In this document: positions 1-5,702 of the stretch, piece by piece
Layout of the letters: every line of letters starts with the position of its first letter
Numbering within the stretch: position 1 is the stretch's first letter
Assembly (NCBI GenBank): GCA_021811925.1
Contig: JAKAPY010000086.1
Location: 1-7,142 of the forward strand
Source: Thermoplasmata archaeon
GTDB lineage: Archaea > Thermoplasmatota > Thermoplasmata > Sysuiplasmatales > Sysuiplasmataceae
Length of the DNA: 7,142 nt
Direction of reading: 5' to 3'
Program-made: the position numbers and the translations under genes
The notes under the pieces: model-generated
The model's database searches: none
What the model was told of the DNA's origin: nothing
The model's input: the letters and a program-made list of their open reading frames with translations, nothing else

Positions 1-621
1 TCTAATGCGGTTGCCATTCATGTGAATCCGCTGACAATTGCCGTGAGCGTAGCTGTTTTTCTCGGTGTGCCGTTCGCCATGGGGCTGATCACGAGGCTCG
101 TGCTTGCAAGGCGGAAGGGCGAAGAATGGTACGAGAGAGTGTTCTTGCCGAAATTGAAACCGACTGCCCTGGTCGGCCTGCTTTTCACCCTCGTTGTGAT
201 GTTCAGCCTTGAGGGAAGGGCGATAGTAACGCTGCCGATTGACATACTTCGAGTCGCCGTTCCCCTTCTGTTCTACTTCATAATCATGTTCGCGTCCTCA
301 TATCTCCTCGCCTGGAAGGCCGGGCTTAACTACGAGGAGACAGTCACTACGTCATTTACCGCGGCAAGCAACAATTTCGAGCTCGCGATCGCGGTTGCAG
401 TGAGCGTCTTCGGCATAACTTCGGGACAGGCATTTGCGGCTGTAATAGGGCCCTTGATTGAAGTCCCCACAATGATCGGCCTGGTCTATCTTTCGCTCTG
501 GTTTGGAAGAATGCTCTTTAAGCGCCATGCCATGGACAAAGCAAGTCCAATCACTGGAGATAGTTCCGTATCGGGAAACACGCATTCGGCCGACGCAAGC
601 AATTGGAGGAAGGAATTGTGA
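1..621 (+). CDS. acr3: ACR3-family arsenite efflux transporter, C-terminal part (5' partial)
   Basis: ACR3 pumps (bile acid/Na+ symporter superfamily) extrude arsenite across the cytoplasmic membrane. The frame is open from base 1, so the gene begins outside the window; 206 residues are visible, roughly the last half of a family usually about 350-400 long. Hydrophobic segments lie at about visible residues 10-36, 55-70, 80-105, 125-140 and 145-168. The diagnostic ACR3 block is SNNFELAIAVAV (visible residues about 123-134), whose Glu lies in the transport-critical helix, followed by GPLIEVPTMIGLVYLSLWF. The conserved Cys of the earlier helix is outside the window. The last 35 or so residues are a hydrophilic tail without recognised motif. 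The TGA stop at 619-621 overlaps the GTG start of arsR, so the two are probably translationally coupled. The first in-frame GTG at 22 is internal and should not be taken as the start. Confidence 0.93.
   Translation, partial: SNAVAIHVNPLTIAVSVAVFLGVPFAMGLITRLVLARRKGEEWYERVFLPKLKPTALVGLLFTLVVMFSLEGRAIVTLPIDILRVAVPLLFYFIIMFASSYLLAWKAGLNYEETVTTSFTAASNNFELAIAVAVSVFGITSGQAFAAVIGPLIEVPTMIGLVYLSLWFGRMLFKRHAMDKASPITGDSSVSGNTHSADASNWRKEL
605..613 (+). promoter_or_regulatory. Ribosome-binding site that fixes the arsR start
   Basis: GGAGGAAGG lies 4 bases before the GTG at 618 and inside the end of the acr3 frame. It favours GTG 618 over the upstream in-frame TTG at 603, which would place this Shine-Dalgarno inside the coding region. 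Confidence 0.7.
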
Positions 622-1025
622 CAACACCAGGAAAAGGAAAGAAGATTGAAAACAAGTCGCTGCTCCGCCTGATAGACAACGGCATGTGCTCTGTTGCAGA
701 CATAAGACGCGCATCCAGAGAAGCGGAGAAGCTGGCTTCAGGTGAAAATGCTTCCGAAATGCGCTCGCTCGAGCACATGTTCAGGATACTGGGCGACAGG
801 AACAGGCTTACAATCATTGCATTGCTCAGCGGGAGGGAGATGTGCGTTTGCGAGCTGATGACCGCAATCAAAACAAGTCAGCCGACCACTTCGAGAAACC
901 TGAACATGATGGAGCAGGCTGGCCTGGTTCGTAAGAGAAGGATTGGTAAATGGGCGCTATACAGCCTGGCCGACTCACCGGTGAACGGAGCAGTCTCGGC
1001 ACTCCTTAGCAGTTTGAGGGTGTGA
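618..1025 (+). CDS. arsR: ArsR/SmtB-family arsenite-responsive repressor
   Basis: A winged-helix repressor expected to bind the ars promoter and release it on binding As(III). From GTG 618 it is 135 residues. The core runs from about residue 50: LEHMFRILGDRNRLTIIALL, then the metal-binding segment EMCVCEL (Cys76 and Cys78, matching the classical ELCVCDL site), then the recognition helix SQPTTSRNLNMMEQAGLV (about 87-104) and the wing RRIGKWALYSL. A third cysteine, Cys24 in an N-terminal extension of about 45 residues (NGMCSVADIRRA), could supply a third As(III) ligand; that is inference. Its start overlaps the acr3 stop (GTGA) and it ends 3 bases before arsC, so it sits inside the operon instead of at its head, and any autoregulation would act on a promoter upstream of the window. 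Confidence 0.92.
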   Translation: MTTPGKGKKIENKSLLRLIDNGMCSVADIRRASREAEKLASGENASEMRSLEHMFRILGDRNRLTIIALLSGREMCVCELMTAIKTSQPTTSRNLNMMEQAGLVRKRRIGKWALYSLADSPVNGAVSALLSSLRV

Positions 1026-1028
1026 GGC

Positions 1029-1469
1029 ATGGGCGACGGAAAGAAGCAGGAAAAGAGAGTGCTTTTCGTATGTGTTGAAAATGCAGGCAGGAGCCAGATG
1101 GCGGAAGCCTTCGCTGCAAGATACGGCCTTTCTGCTGCAAGCGCGGGAACCTTGCCATCGGAGACGGTCAATCCCTCGGTAGTGGAGGCGATGAGGGAGG
1201 TCGGCATCGATATCTCGTCAAACAGGCCGAGGTTGCTGACGAAAGAGATGATCGATGCATCTGCTCTTGTCGTGACCATGGGATGCTCTGTGGAGGATGT
1301 ATGTCCGCGCCCCCTGATCGCCAAGATGAGGAAGAAACTAATGGACTGGCATATTGAAGACCCGAAGGGAAAAAGTATCGAAAATGTCAGGGAAATCCGC
1401 AAAGAAATCGAAGATAAAGTCAGGTCTCTTGCATCAGAGATCCGCACGGCAGATGACGGGCTGACTTAA
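1029..1469 (+). CDS. arsC: Arsenate reductase, low-molecular-weight phosphatase (thioredoxin-coupled) type
   Basis: Reduces arsenate to arsenite for export by ACR3. The 146-residue product has the LMW-PTPase fold signature near the N-terminus: RVLFVCVENAGRSQMAEAF holds the CX5R loop with Cys15 and Arg21. The two further cysteines that relay the disulfide in this class are present as MGCSVEDVCP (Cys86 and Cys92), and the general acid Asp lies in EDPKG (Asp111-Pro112). The Cys86-Cys92 gap is one residue shorter than the Cys82-Cys89 gap of the plasmid pI258 enzyme. The ATG start is preceded by a purine-rich GAGGGTG at 1016-1022 that overlaps the end of arsR. It is the last gene of the operon and converges on the HTH_10 gene with 22 bases between the two stops. 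Confidence 0.93.
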   Translation: MGDGKKQEKRVLFVCVENAGRSQMAEAFAARYGLSAASAGTLPSETVNPSVVEAMREVGIDISSNRPRLLTKEMIDASALVVTMGCSVEDVCPRPLIAKMRKKLMDWHIEDPKGKSIENVREIRKEIEDKVRSLASEIRTADDGLT

Positions 1470-1491
1470 TCCTCCAGGCCGAGCAGGGCAT

Positions 1492-2208
1492 TCAAGATGG
1501 CGGCTCGTTGCTCCTTCTGGCAAAGGAACTCAGGTACAGCCTTATGTATGGCGTAAGTGCCTCCATGACCTTGGATTCGGCCTTGCTGATGTGTTCCTGC
1601 AAAGTTGATTCGCTTATGCGTTCCGCGGCCGCAAGCGCTTCCATTGACGTCTTCTTGGGTATTCCAAAGTAGCCCGAGGCAGTGGCAAAGGCAAGGTGCC
1701 GGACCTGTTTGTCAGTAAGCCTTCCAAAAAGATCGGAAAGGGAAATGGTGTATGAATCCCTCAGCGCGTTTGGGAGCAGCCTTGTTTTCCTTACAATGCT
1801 GACACTGCCGATTTTCCTGAGAGATTCGAACAGTTCCCTGAAATTCTCGTTTTCGGGTGAAATGACTGAAAGCGTTTCCTCGCCCCCTTTGTATATAACA
1901 GGTGCTTTCCAGAGACATCCGGCGCGCTCTGCCATCCTTACAGTGGAGTTCAGATTGCTGCATTTGCACGCCACCGTGGCAGACAGGACATCTTCAGCCG
2001 GGGAGATGAAGAGGACTTCGCTTTTAAGCGCCGAAACAAAACTTTGGAGGCTCTCCCTTATGCGTGATGCCTCACCCGGATCCGAAGAATCAACTTCAAG
2101 ATAGTCGACCTTCGAGTTGCACCACCTGTATATGGTCGATTCAGGGTAAAGTCTGGATATATTGTTGAATGGCATATCGTGCCCCAGTCGCAATACGATT
2201 TCTTCCAT
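1492..2208 (-). CDS. Bat-like HTH_10-domain transcriptional regulator with a cysteine cluster
   Basis: A probable DNA-binding regulator of the archaeal bacterio-opsin-activator (Bat) type. The C-terminal HTH_10 domain is clear at about residues 163-220: LTDKQVRHLAFATASGYFGI, then the helix-turn-helix AERISESTLQEHISKAESKV. The N-terminal 140 residues resemble the variable sensor region found before HTH_10 in archaea (HDMPFNNISRLYPES, RWCNSKVDYLEV). Cysteines are at 30, 81, 83 and 98; the CKC...C group followed by the APVIYKGGEE stretch could bind a metal or respond to thiols, but the ligand is unknown. I chose ATG 2208 (238 residues) because GGTGA at 2219-2215 is correctly placed for it; a GTG at 2217 would add three residues. 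It faces the ars operon tail to tail, so it is not in that operon. A palindrome overlaps its presumed transcription start. Confidence 0.85.
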   Translation of the reverse strand: MEEIVLRLGHDMPFNNISRLYPESTIYRWCNSKVDYLEVDSSDPGEASRIRESLQSFVSALKSEVLFISPAEDVLSATVACKCSNLNSTVRMAERAGCLWKAPVIYKGGEETLSVISPENENFRELFESLRKIGSVSIVRKTRLLPNALRDSYTISLSDLFGRLTDKQVRHLAFATASGYFGIPKKTSMEALAAAERISESTLQEHISKAESKVMEALTPYIRLYLSSFARRSNEPPS

Positions 2209-2215
2209 AATTATC

Positions 2216-2231
2216 ACCGTTCCAGAACGGT
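2216..2231. promoter_or_regulatory. Candidate operator: perfect 7-2-7 inverted repeat
   Basis: ACCGTTC-CA-GAACGGT is an exact inverted repeat with 7-base arms. It lies between the divergent starts of the HTH_10 gene (-) and the small gene at 2280 (+). On the minus strand it falls directly downstream of a TATA-like box and over the expected transcription start and ribosome-binding site, a position suited to repression. On the plus strand it lies just upstream of the TATA-like box. It may be the autoregulatory site of the HTH_10 protein; this is inference. Confidence 0.5.
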
Positions 2232-2232
2232 A

Positions 2233-2245
2233 TCAATTATATCTA
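2233..2245. promoter_or_regulatory. AT-rich divergent promoter (TATA-like boxes)
   Basis: CAATTATATCTA reads as GATATAATTG on the minus strand, placing a TATA-like box about 25 bases before position 2216, so the HTH_10 transcript would be nearly leaderless. On the plus strand the same AT-rich block could serve a start near 2265, just ahead of the ATG at 2280. One box might serve either or both directions. Confidence 0.4.
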
Positions 2246-2279
2246 CGAACGGGTGGATAAATGCTGCGGTGAAGACGAT

Positions 2280-2363
2280 ATGGCGGAATTCATAATAGAA
2301 CATGAGTGGAGTGCGGAGAACAGTGAAAAAGTCGTCGAGACACTGACATCCTCCCACGATTGA
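2280..2363 (+). pseudogene. N-terminal stub of a small gene interrupted by the tnpB element
   Basis: An ATG at 2280 preceded by GGTGA (2268-2272, 7 bases away) opens a protein-like sequence, MAEFIIEHEWSAENSEKVV, which runs into the tnpB right end at about 2343-2344 and stops at 2361-2363 after 27 codons. The strong ribosome-binding site, the divergent promoter upstream and the typical beta-strand-plus-helix start suggest a real small protein whose rest was displaced by the insertion. I do not recognise its family with certainty. A probable C-terminal tail is found beyond the element at 3677-3748. Probably non-functional now. Confidence 0.5.
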
Positions 2364-2460
2364 AACCGTAGGGTTCCTTGCGGCATCAGAATGCGACCTC
2401 GGTTGCCGCAGGCGGTTCACGCTTCACCGAGACTGCTCGCCTTCCCGGAGGGAAGGTGGA
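2344..2460 (-). ncRNA. Putative omegaRNA (reRNA) at the tnpB right end
   Basis: In TnpB systems the guide RNA comes from the 3' end of tnpB plus the right end, with a target-matching guide just beyond the element. Here this region shows three stem-loops: a perfect 7-base stem with 3-base loop at 2440-2456 (CCTTCCC/GGGAAGG); a 6-base stem CTCGGT/ACCGAG at 2398-2403 and 2426-2431; and a terminal stem at 2353-2373 (CCCACG paired with CGT-A-GGG, one bulge). The 3' guide would then be copied from bases 2343 downward, within the disrupted gene. The upstream limit is a guess. Confidence 0.4.
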
Positions 2461-3603
2461 GGCAACTCTCTCCACGTGCGTTGATTCCGGCATGCCCTGC
2501 CGTACTGCCTTCAGTGCCCTGCCGAGGATGTTTAAGGATGCATTCGCATCCCTGTCCTCCGTGTGACCGCACGGGCACCTGTATATCCTGTCTTTGAGTG
2601 TGAGCGGGGGGTCCGCGACCCTTCCGCACACGGAACACGTCTGTGTCGTGCCGTTTGTTTTGACCTCAACATACATGCCGCCGTTGCGCGGCGCCTTGTA
2701 TGCGCACATCTGCCTGAGCATGCCCCATCCAGCGTCATGGACGGACTTGGCAAGGCGGCTTCCCGATAGCCGCCTTACGTCCATGTCCTCGAATGCAATG
2801 AGGTCGTGGACCTTTGCCCATCCAGTGGTGAGCTTGTGTGCGAAGTCCTTTCTCTGGTCTCTTACCTTTGCATGGTGTTTCTGAACGACAACCTTCTGCT
2901 TCCGCCATCTGTTCGAGCCCTTCACCCTGCGTGACAGCTTCCTCTGTGCACGCTTGAGACTCCTCTCGGAGCGTTTGAGGAATTTGGGTGCCTTTACCAT
3001 CTCCCCGGTGGACAGCGCCGCGATGTGGTTGAGACCGAGGTCGATGCCGACTGGACTGAGCGATGTGGCAATTGCCTGTGCAGGTACATCGGGCACCTCG
3101 ACTGTGAGCACAGCATACCACCTGTCACCATCCCTCTTCACCGTACATGTTTTCACCATACCATCGGACAGTTGCCTGTCGTACTCTATGGGCACATCGC
3201 CTATCTTCGACAGGTGCAGGCGCTTCGAGCCGTTTTTGCCATCACAGACGGCAACCGAACCGTTGTACGCATCCGGGTACGTGAGCGACATCATCTCGCT
3301 CTTGAATCGGGGGTATCGTGCAATACTGCTGAAGAATGATTTGAATGCCCTGTCCATGCGGTGAAGGCATTCCTGTGCGACATGACTGTAGACGCTGCCT
3401 ATGCCGCAGCTGTCGTTGCTGCGCCATTCCGTGAGCGATTTGCACTGGGATGCATATCCGACAGATTCCTTCTTCAATTTCCATGAATGCTGTCTTTGCT
3501 CAAGCGCGTAGTTCCACAGGAACTTCAGCTCATCGAGCTGGCGCATGATCTCGCGTTCCTGGTCGAGGAACGGATACAGGCGGTATTTGAAGGGTACATA
3601 CAT
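2386..3603 (-). CDS. tnpB: TnpB, RNA-guided RuvC-like nuclease of the IS200/IS605 superfamily
   Basis: TnpB proteins are omegaRNA-guided DNA nucleases and ancestors of Cas12. At 405 residues this one is full length. The N-terminal part matches the family opening (FKYRLYPFLDQE, then FLWNYALEQRQ at about 28-38). The RuvC catalytic acids are all visible: Asp188 in VGIDLGLN, Glu272 in IAFEDMDV and Asp352 in EDRDANASLNIL. A zinc ribbon lies between the last two as CSVCG (Cys323, Cys326) and CPCG (Cys343, Cys345), so the second knuckle is CxC instead of CxxC. The basic stretch 205-256 is typical of the RNA/DNA-contacting region. The C-terminal 40 residues after the zinc ribbon are encoded by DNA that probably also forms the omegaRNA. 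No Shine-Dalgarno is seen before ATG 3603, so translation may be leaderless or weak. No frameshift or stop is present, so it could be active. Confidence 0.95.
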   Translation of the reverse strand: MYVPFKYRLYPFLDQEREIMRQLDELKFLWNYALEQRQHSWKLKKESVGYASQCKSLTEWRSNDSCGIGSVYSHVAQECLHRMDRAFKSFFSSIARYPRFKSEMMSLTYPDAYNGSVAVCDGKNGSKRLHLSKIGDVPIEYDRQLSDGMVKTCTVKRDGDRWYAVLTVEVPDVPAQAIATSLSPVGIDLGLNHIAALSTGEMVKAPKFLKRSERSLKRAQRKLSRRVKGSNRWRKQKVVVQKHHAKVRDQRKDFAHKLTTGWAKVHDLIAFEDMDVRRLSGSRLAKSVHDAGWGMLRQMCAYKAPRNGGMYVEVKTNGTTQTCSVCGRVADPPLTLKDRIYRCPCGHTEDRDANASLNILGRALKAVRQGMPESTHVERVASTFPPGRRAVSVKREPPAATEVAF

Positions 3604-3676
3604 CGGAGGCGAGGTTGACGCATAATTGCTTACCTATTTGGTTTTGCCCCTCGCTTACCCGCAATTGAAATCATGA

Positions 3677-3748
3677 GCTTGGGCTTACGATTTATTTGTC
3701 AGCTCTCCAACCAAATGGTCAGTATTCGAACTCAACAGGATGTACTGA
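3677..3748 (+). pseudogene. Probable C-terminal remnant of the gene interrupted by the tnpB element
   Basis: Directly after the tnpB element, in a short open stretch on the same strand as the stub at 2280, the frame reads AWAYDLFVSSPTKWSVFELN and three more residues, ending at TGA 3746-3748. The W...PTKWSVFE pattern looks like the end of a small alpha/beta protein and not like random translation. The middle of the protein (perhaps some 40 residues) is missing if stub and tail belong together, so a deletion would have accompanied or followed the insertion. The link to the stub is inference. Confidence 0.4.
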
Positions 3749-3921
3749 TTTTCGGGCAGGATGCGACGGCTTCAGGGAGAATGCTGTTGCACTCTCATCT
3801 TTTTTCCAGTGTGCCACAAAAAACTAACGCCATTGAGTGCATGCTGCACAGCGATGAACAAATGCCGCCCTGTGCCAGTGGCGACATCTACCCGGCAGTA
3901 TATCATATCTATCCATAATAT
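3749..3921. other. Intergenic spacer with T-run and TATA-like sequence
   Basis: This stretch has no convincing gene. A pyrimidine run CTCATCTTTTTTCC at 3793-3807 could end transcription of the upstream remnant. A small hairpin GTGCA-TGC-TGCAC lies at 3837-3849. The TATA-like GTATATCATATC at 3898-3909 is the best promoter candidate for the 3922 ORF and the radical SAM gene; it would give a transcript starting at or near the GTG at 3922. Confidence 0.35.
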
Positions 3922-4146
3922 GTGAAGGAAATAATTGAATTATCAAGCAAACGTTTCACCCCTTTAGATATGCGATATCTTGCAGGAGAGGGAGTTCGGG
4001 CAGTTGGATTCGTTCACTGGACGGGCGAATGCAGTAACTTTCCTGATCTGACCAAATTCGGTGAAGAAAAGTTCTTCACTGGCATACCGGGCCGCACGAT
4101 GACGTTGCCCCCGCCGTTCCAGTCTTGCAGGGAGGTACGAGATTGA
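3922..4146 (+). CDS. Possible small protein coupled to the radical SAM gene, unrecognised
   Basis: A 74-codon frame from GTG 3922 whose TGA (4144-4146) overlaps the TTG start of the radical SAM gene (TTGA). This mirrors the acr3-arsR junction in the same window and is the main reason to take it seriously. The product includes KRFTPLDMRYLAGEGVRAV and FVHWTGECSNFPDLTKFGEE, with two cysteines and one Trp, no membrane segment and no signal peptide. I recognise no family. There is no Shine-Dalgarno before the GTG; a TATA-like box 15-25 bases upstream would suit a leaderless start. It could equally be the 5' untranslated region of the radical SAM gene, or the 3' end of a degraded gene. Confidence 0.35.
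   Translation: MKEIIELSSKRFTPLDMRYLAGEGVRAVGFVHWTGECSNFPDLTKFGEEKFFTGIPGRTMTLPPPFQSCREVRD
4130..4136 (+). promoter_or_regulatory. Ribosome-binding site that fixes the radical SAM start
   Basis: GGGAGGT ends 6 bases before TTG 4143, the optimal spacing. The in-frame TTG at 4125 lies ahead of this site and would start within it, so 4143 is preferred. Confidence 0.7.
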
Positions 4147-5702
4147 AAGTGGTCCTGCTCAGACCGTCTCACAGAACGGGCAGCCTGTTTCTGAAAAAGC
4201 TTGGTTTCCTTCCCGTCCCTATTGGCCTGCTTCAACTAGCCGGTGAGCTGCTCAGATCCGGGACCAACACAGTTTCGGTAATAGATATGGAGGCGGACAG
4301 CAAGACGATAGACGAAGTTGTGGCCGAACTTGTGAAATCCTCTCCAGACATTGTCGGCATCACACTGCATGCGACGGCCGCCCACAACACCGCCGTCCAG
4401 ATCGTGAAAAGAACAAAGAATATTGCTCCCGGCATCAAGTTCGTCGCAGGCGGGCATCATGCAACCTTTATGGCAGAGGAGCTGATAAGGTGCGGCTTTG
4501 ATATTGTGGTTCTGGGAGAAGGGGATCAGACTATCGCCGAGATAGCAGAAACGCTGGGCAAGGGAGATGGCCTTGGATCTGTCAGAGGCATCGTCTACGG
4601 TTCGCCAGGGGAGATAACAAGAACGGCGAAAAGAGGACTCATCGAAAACCTGGACAGCATTTCCATTCCTGCTCTGGATCTTGTGGAGCCGTCAAAATAC
4701 AGACTCGAAACATTTGGCTCAGGGGAGTTTGTGATCTGCCTGGAGACATCGCGTGGATGTCCATATGCATGTGAATTCTGTTCGGTGACACCCGTTTGGG
4801 GAAACAGGTGGAGATGCAAATCAAACAAGCGCATCCTTGAAGAACTTGAACTTGCAGAAAGGCTTGGCTACAGCTGGGTCTTTTTCACGGATGATGTTTT
4901 CTTCGCAGAACCGGTGATAAAGGAAAGAAGGGCGCTCTTCGAAGAGATTATCAGAAGAAGGATGAAATTGAGATGGATCGTCCAGACTAGGCCCGATGCT
5001 GTCGTGCGCCATCCCGACGTCGTCGAGCTCGCTTCAAGAGCCGGGATGAGAATGGCTGCGATCGGCGTTGAATCGGGCAGCCGCGAAACTCTCAGGAAAA
5101 TGAGGAAGGGGTTGCGCCCTTCCACCTCGCAGAAGGCAGTGGAGATACTGGATAGAAACGGCGTGCTTACGCTCTGCAGCATGATGCTCGGGGCGCCTTA
5201 TGAGACTGTGAGAGACATATTGAAGACAATAAGATTCGGCTCCAAGCTTGTCAACTCAGGTGCCGATCTCATTCAATTCACCGTATACACGCCCTTCCCG
5301 GGGACTGCCGCCTTCTATGAGTCTTCAAAAAACGGCAGCCTTGTGACCAAGGACTGGGAAAGGTTCGACATTCTGACACCTGTGATGAAAACAAAGGTCA
5401 ACCCGTCCGTGATACAGCTTCTGCAGAGCTTCGGTGTCTACTACTTCCAGGTAAAGAGCTATATCAGATTTAAGATGAAGAAGAGAAACATGAAGGGAGA
5501 GAAGGCGAATCTTCTCGAGGAGGCCACCGGTTATGTCTTGGGGAAGATGTATGTGTACCTTGCAGACATGCTGAAACTCCCGGCCAGAATGAGGGAAACG
5601 AGTAGGCTCTTCGCCGATTCCAGGAGAAACAAACCGGAAAGTGAACCGTTCGGCTCCTCAAGCTCTACGGAGAATTCACTCATATACTGGATCGCAAAGT
5701 GA
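4143..5702 (+). CDS. B12-binding-domain radical SAM protein, substrate unknown
   Basis: A 519-residue member of the cobalamin-dependent radical SAM superfamily (BchE/HpnP-like architecture). Residues 1-140 form the B12-binding Rossmann-like domain: LPVPIGLLQLAGELL (23-37), IVGITLHATA (70-79), FVAGGHHATFMAEEL (100-114), and DIVVLGEGDQTIAEI (120-134). No DxHxxG motif is seen, as in many relatives that bind cobalamin base-off without His. The radical SAM core follows: the 4Fe-4S motif CPYACEFC gives Cys206, Cys210 and Cys213, then FTDDVFF (248-254), IGVESG (308-313) and FTVYTPFPGTAAFYE (379-393). The C-terminal 100 residues are basic and family-specific. Relatives methylate, cyclise or couple unreactive carbons in lipids, tetrapyrroles and other metabolites; archaeal lipid enzymes such as GDGT ring synthases share this architecture, but the sequence does not settle the substrate. 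Start TTG 4143 has a strong ribosome-binding site. Confidence 0.9.
   Translation: MKVVLLRPSHRTGSLFLKKLGFLPVPIGLLQLAGELLRSGTNTVSVIDMEADSKTIDEVVAELVKSSPDIVGITLHATAAHNTAVQIVKRTKNIAPGIKFVAGGHHATFMAEELIRCGFDIVVLGEGDQTIAEIAETLGKGDGLGSVRGIVYGSPGEITRTAKRGLIENLDSISIPALDLVEPSKYRLETFGSGEFVICLETSRGCPYACEFCSVTPVWGNRWRCKSNKRILEELELAERLGYSWVFFTDDVFFAEPVIKERRALFEEIIRRRMKLRWIVQTRPDAVVRHPDVVELASRAGMRMAAIGVESGSRETLRKMRKGLRPSTSQKAVEILDRNGVLTLCSMMLGAPYETVRDILKTIRFGSKLVNSGADLIQFTVYTPFPGTAAFYESSKNGSLVTKDWERFDILTPVMKTKVNPSVIQLLQSFGVYYFQVKSYIRFKMKKRNMKGEKANLLEEATGYVLGKMYVYLADMLKLPARMRETSRLFADSRRNKPESEPFGSSSSTENSLIYWIAK

Larger units (their letters stand above)
2344..3676 (-). mobile_element. Solo tnpB element, IS200/IS605 superfamily (IS1341 type)
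   Basis: The element contains tnpB and no tnpA. The right end on the minus strand ends in CGTGGGAGGATGTCA, the conserved terminal sequence seen in many archaeal and bacterial tnpB elements, which puts that boundary close to 2344. The left end lies somewhere in 3604-3680 and cannot be fixed by eye; 3676 is set by where the disrupted host frame seems to resume. No target duplication is expected for this superfamily. Without TnpA it can move only if a tnpA is supplied elsewhere. Confidence 0.65.

Noticed and set aside
603..617. TTG 603 as the arsR start
   Set aside because: It would put the GGAGGAAGG ribosome-binding site inside the gene; GTG 618 overlaps the upstream stop and is well spaced from that site.
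1470..1491. Bidirectional terminator between arsC and the HTH_10 gene
   Set aside because: The 22-base gap has neither a T tract nor a hairpin that I can see.
2391..3364. Several long frames on the + strand and other - frames across tnpB
   Set aside because: They are shadows of the intact tnpB frame, which carries every expected catalytic motif.
3837..3849. Small hairpin GTGCA-TGC-TGCAC
   Set aside because: A 5-base stem is common by chance and no T run follows it.
3673..3918. 81-codon + frame between the tnpB element and the 3922 ORF
   Set aside because: No family resemblance, no ribosome-binding site, and it overlaps the tail of the disrupted gene, which reads better in another frame.
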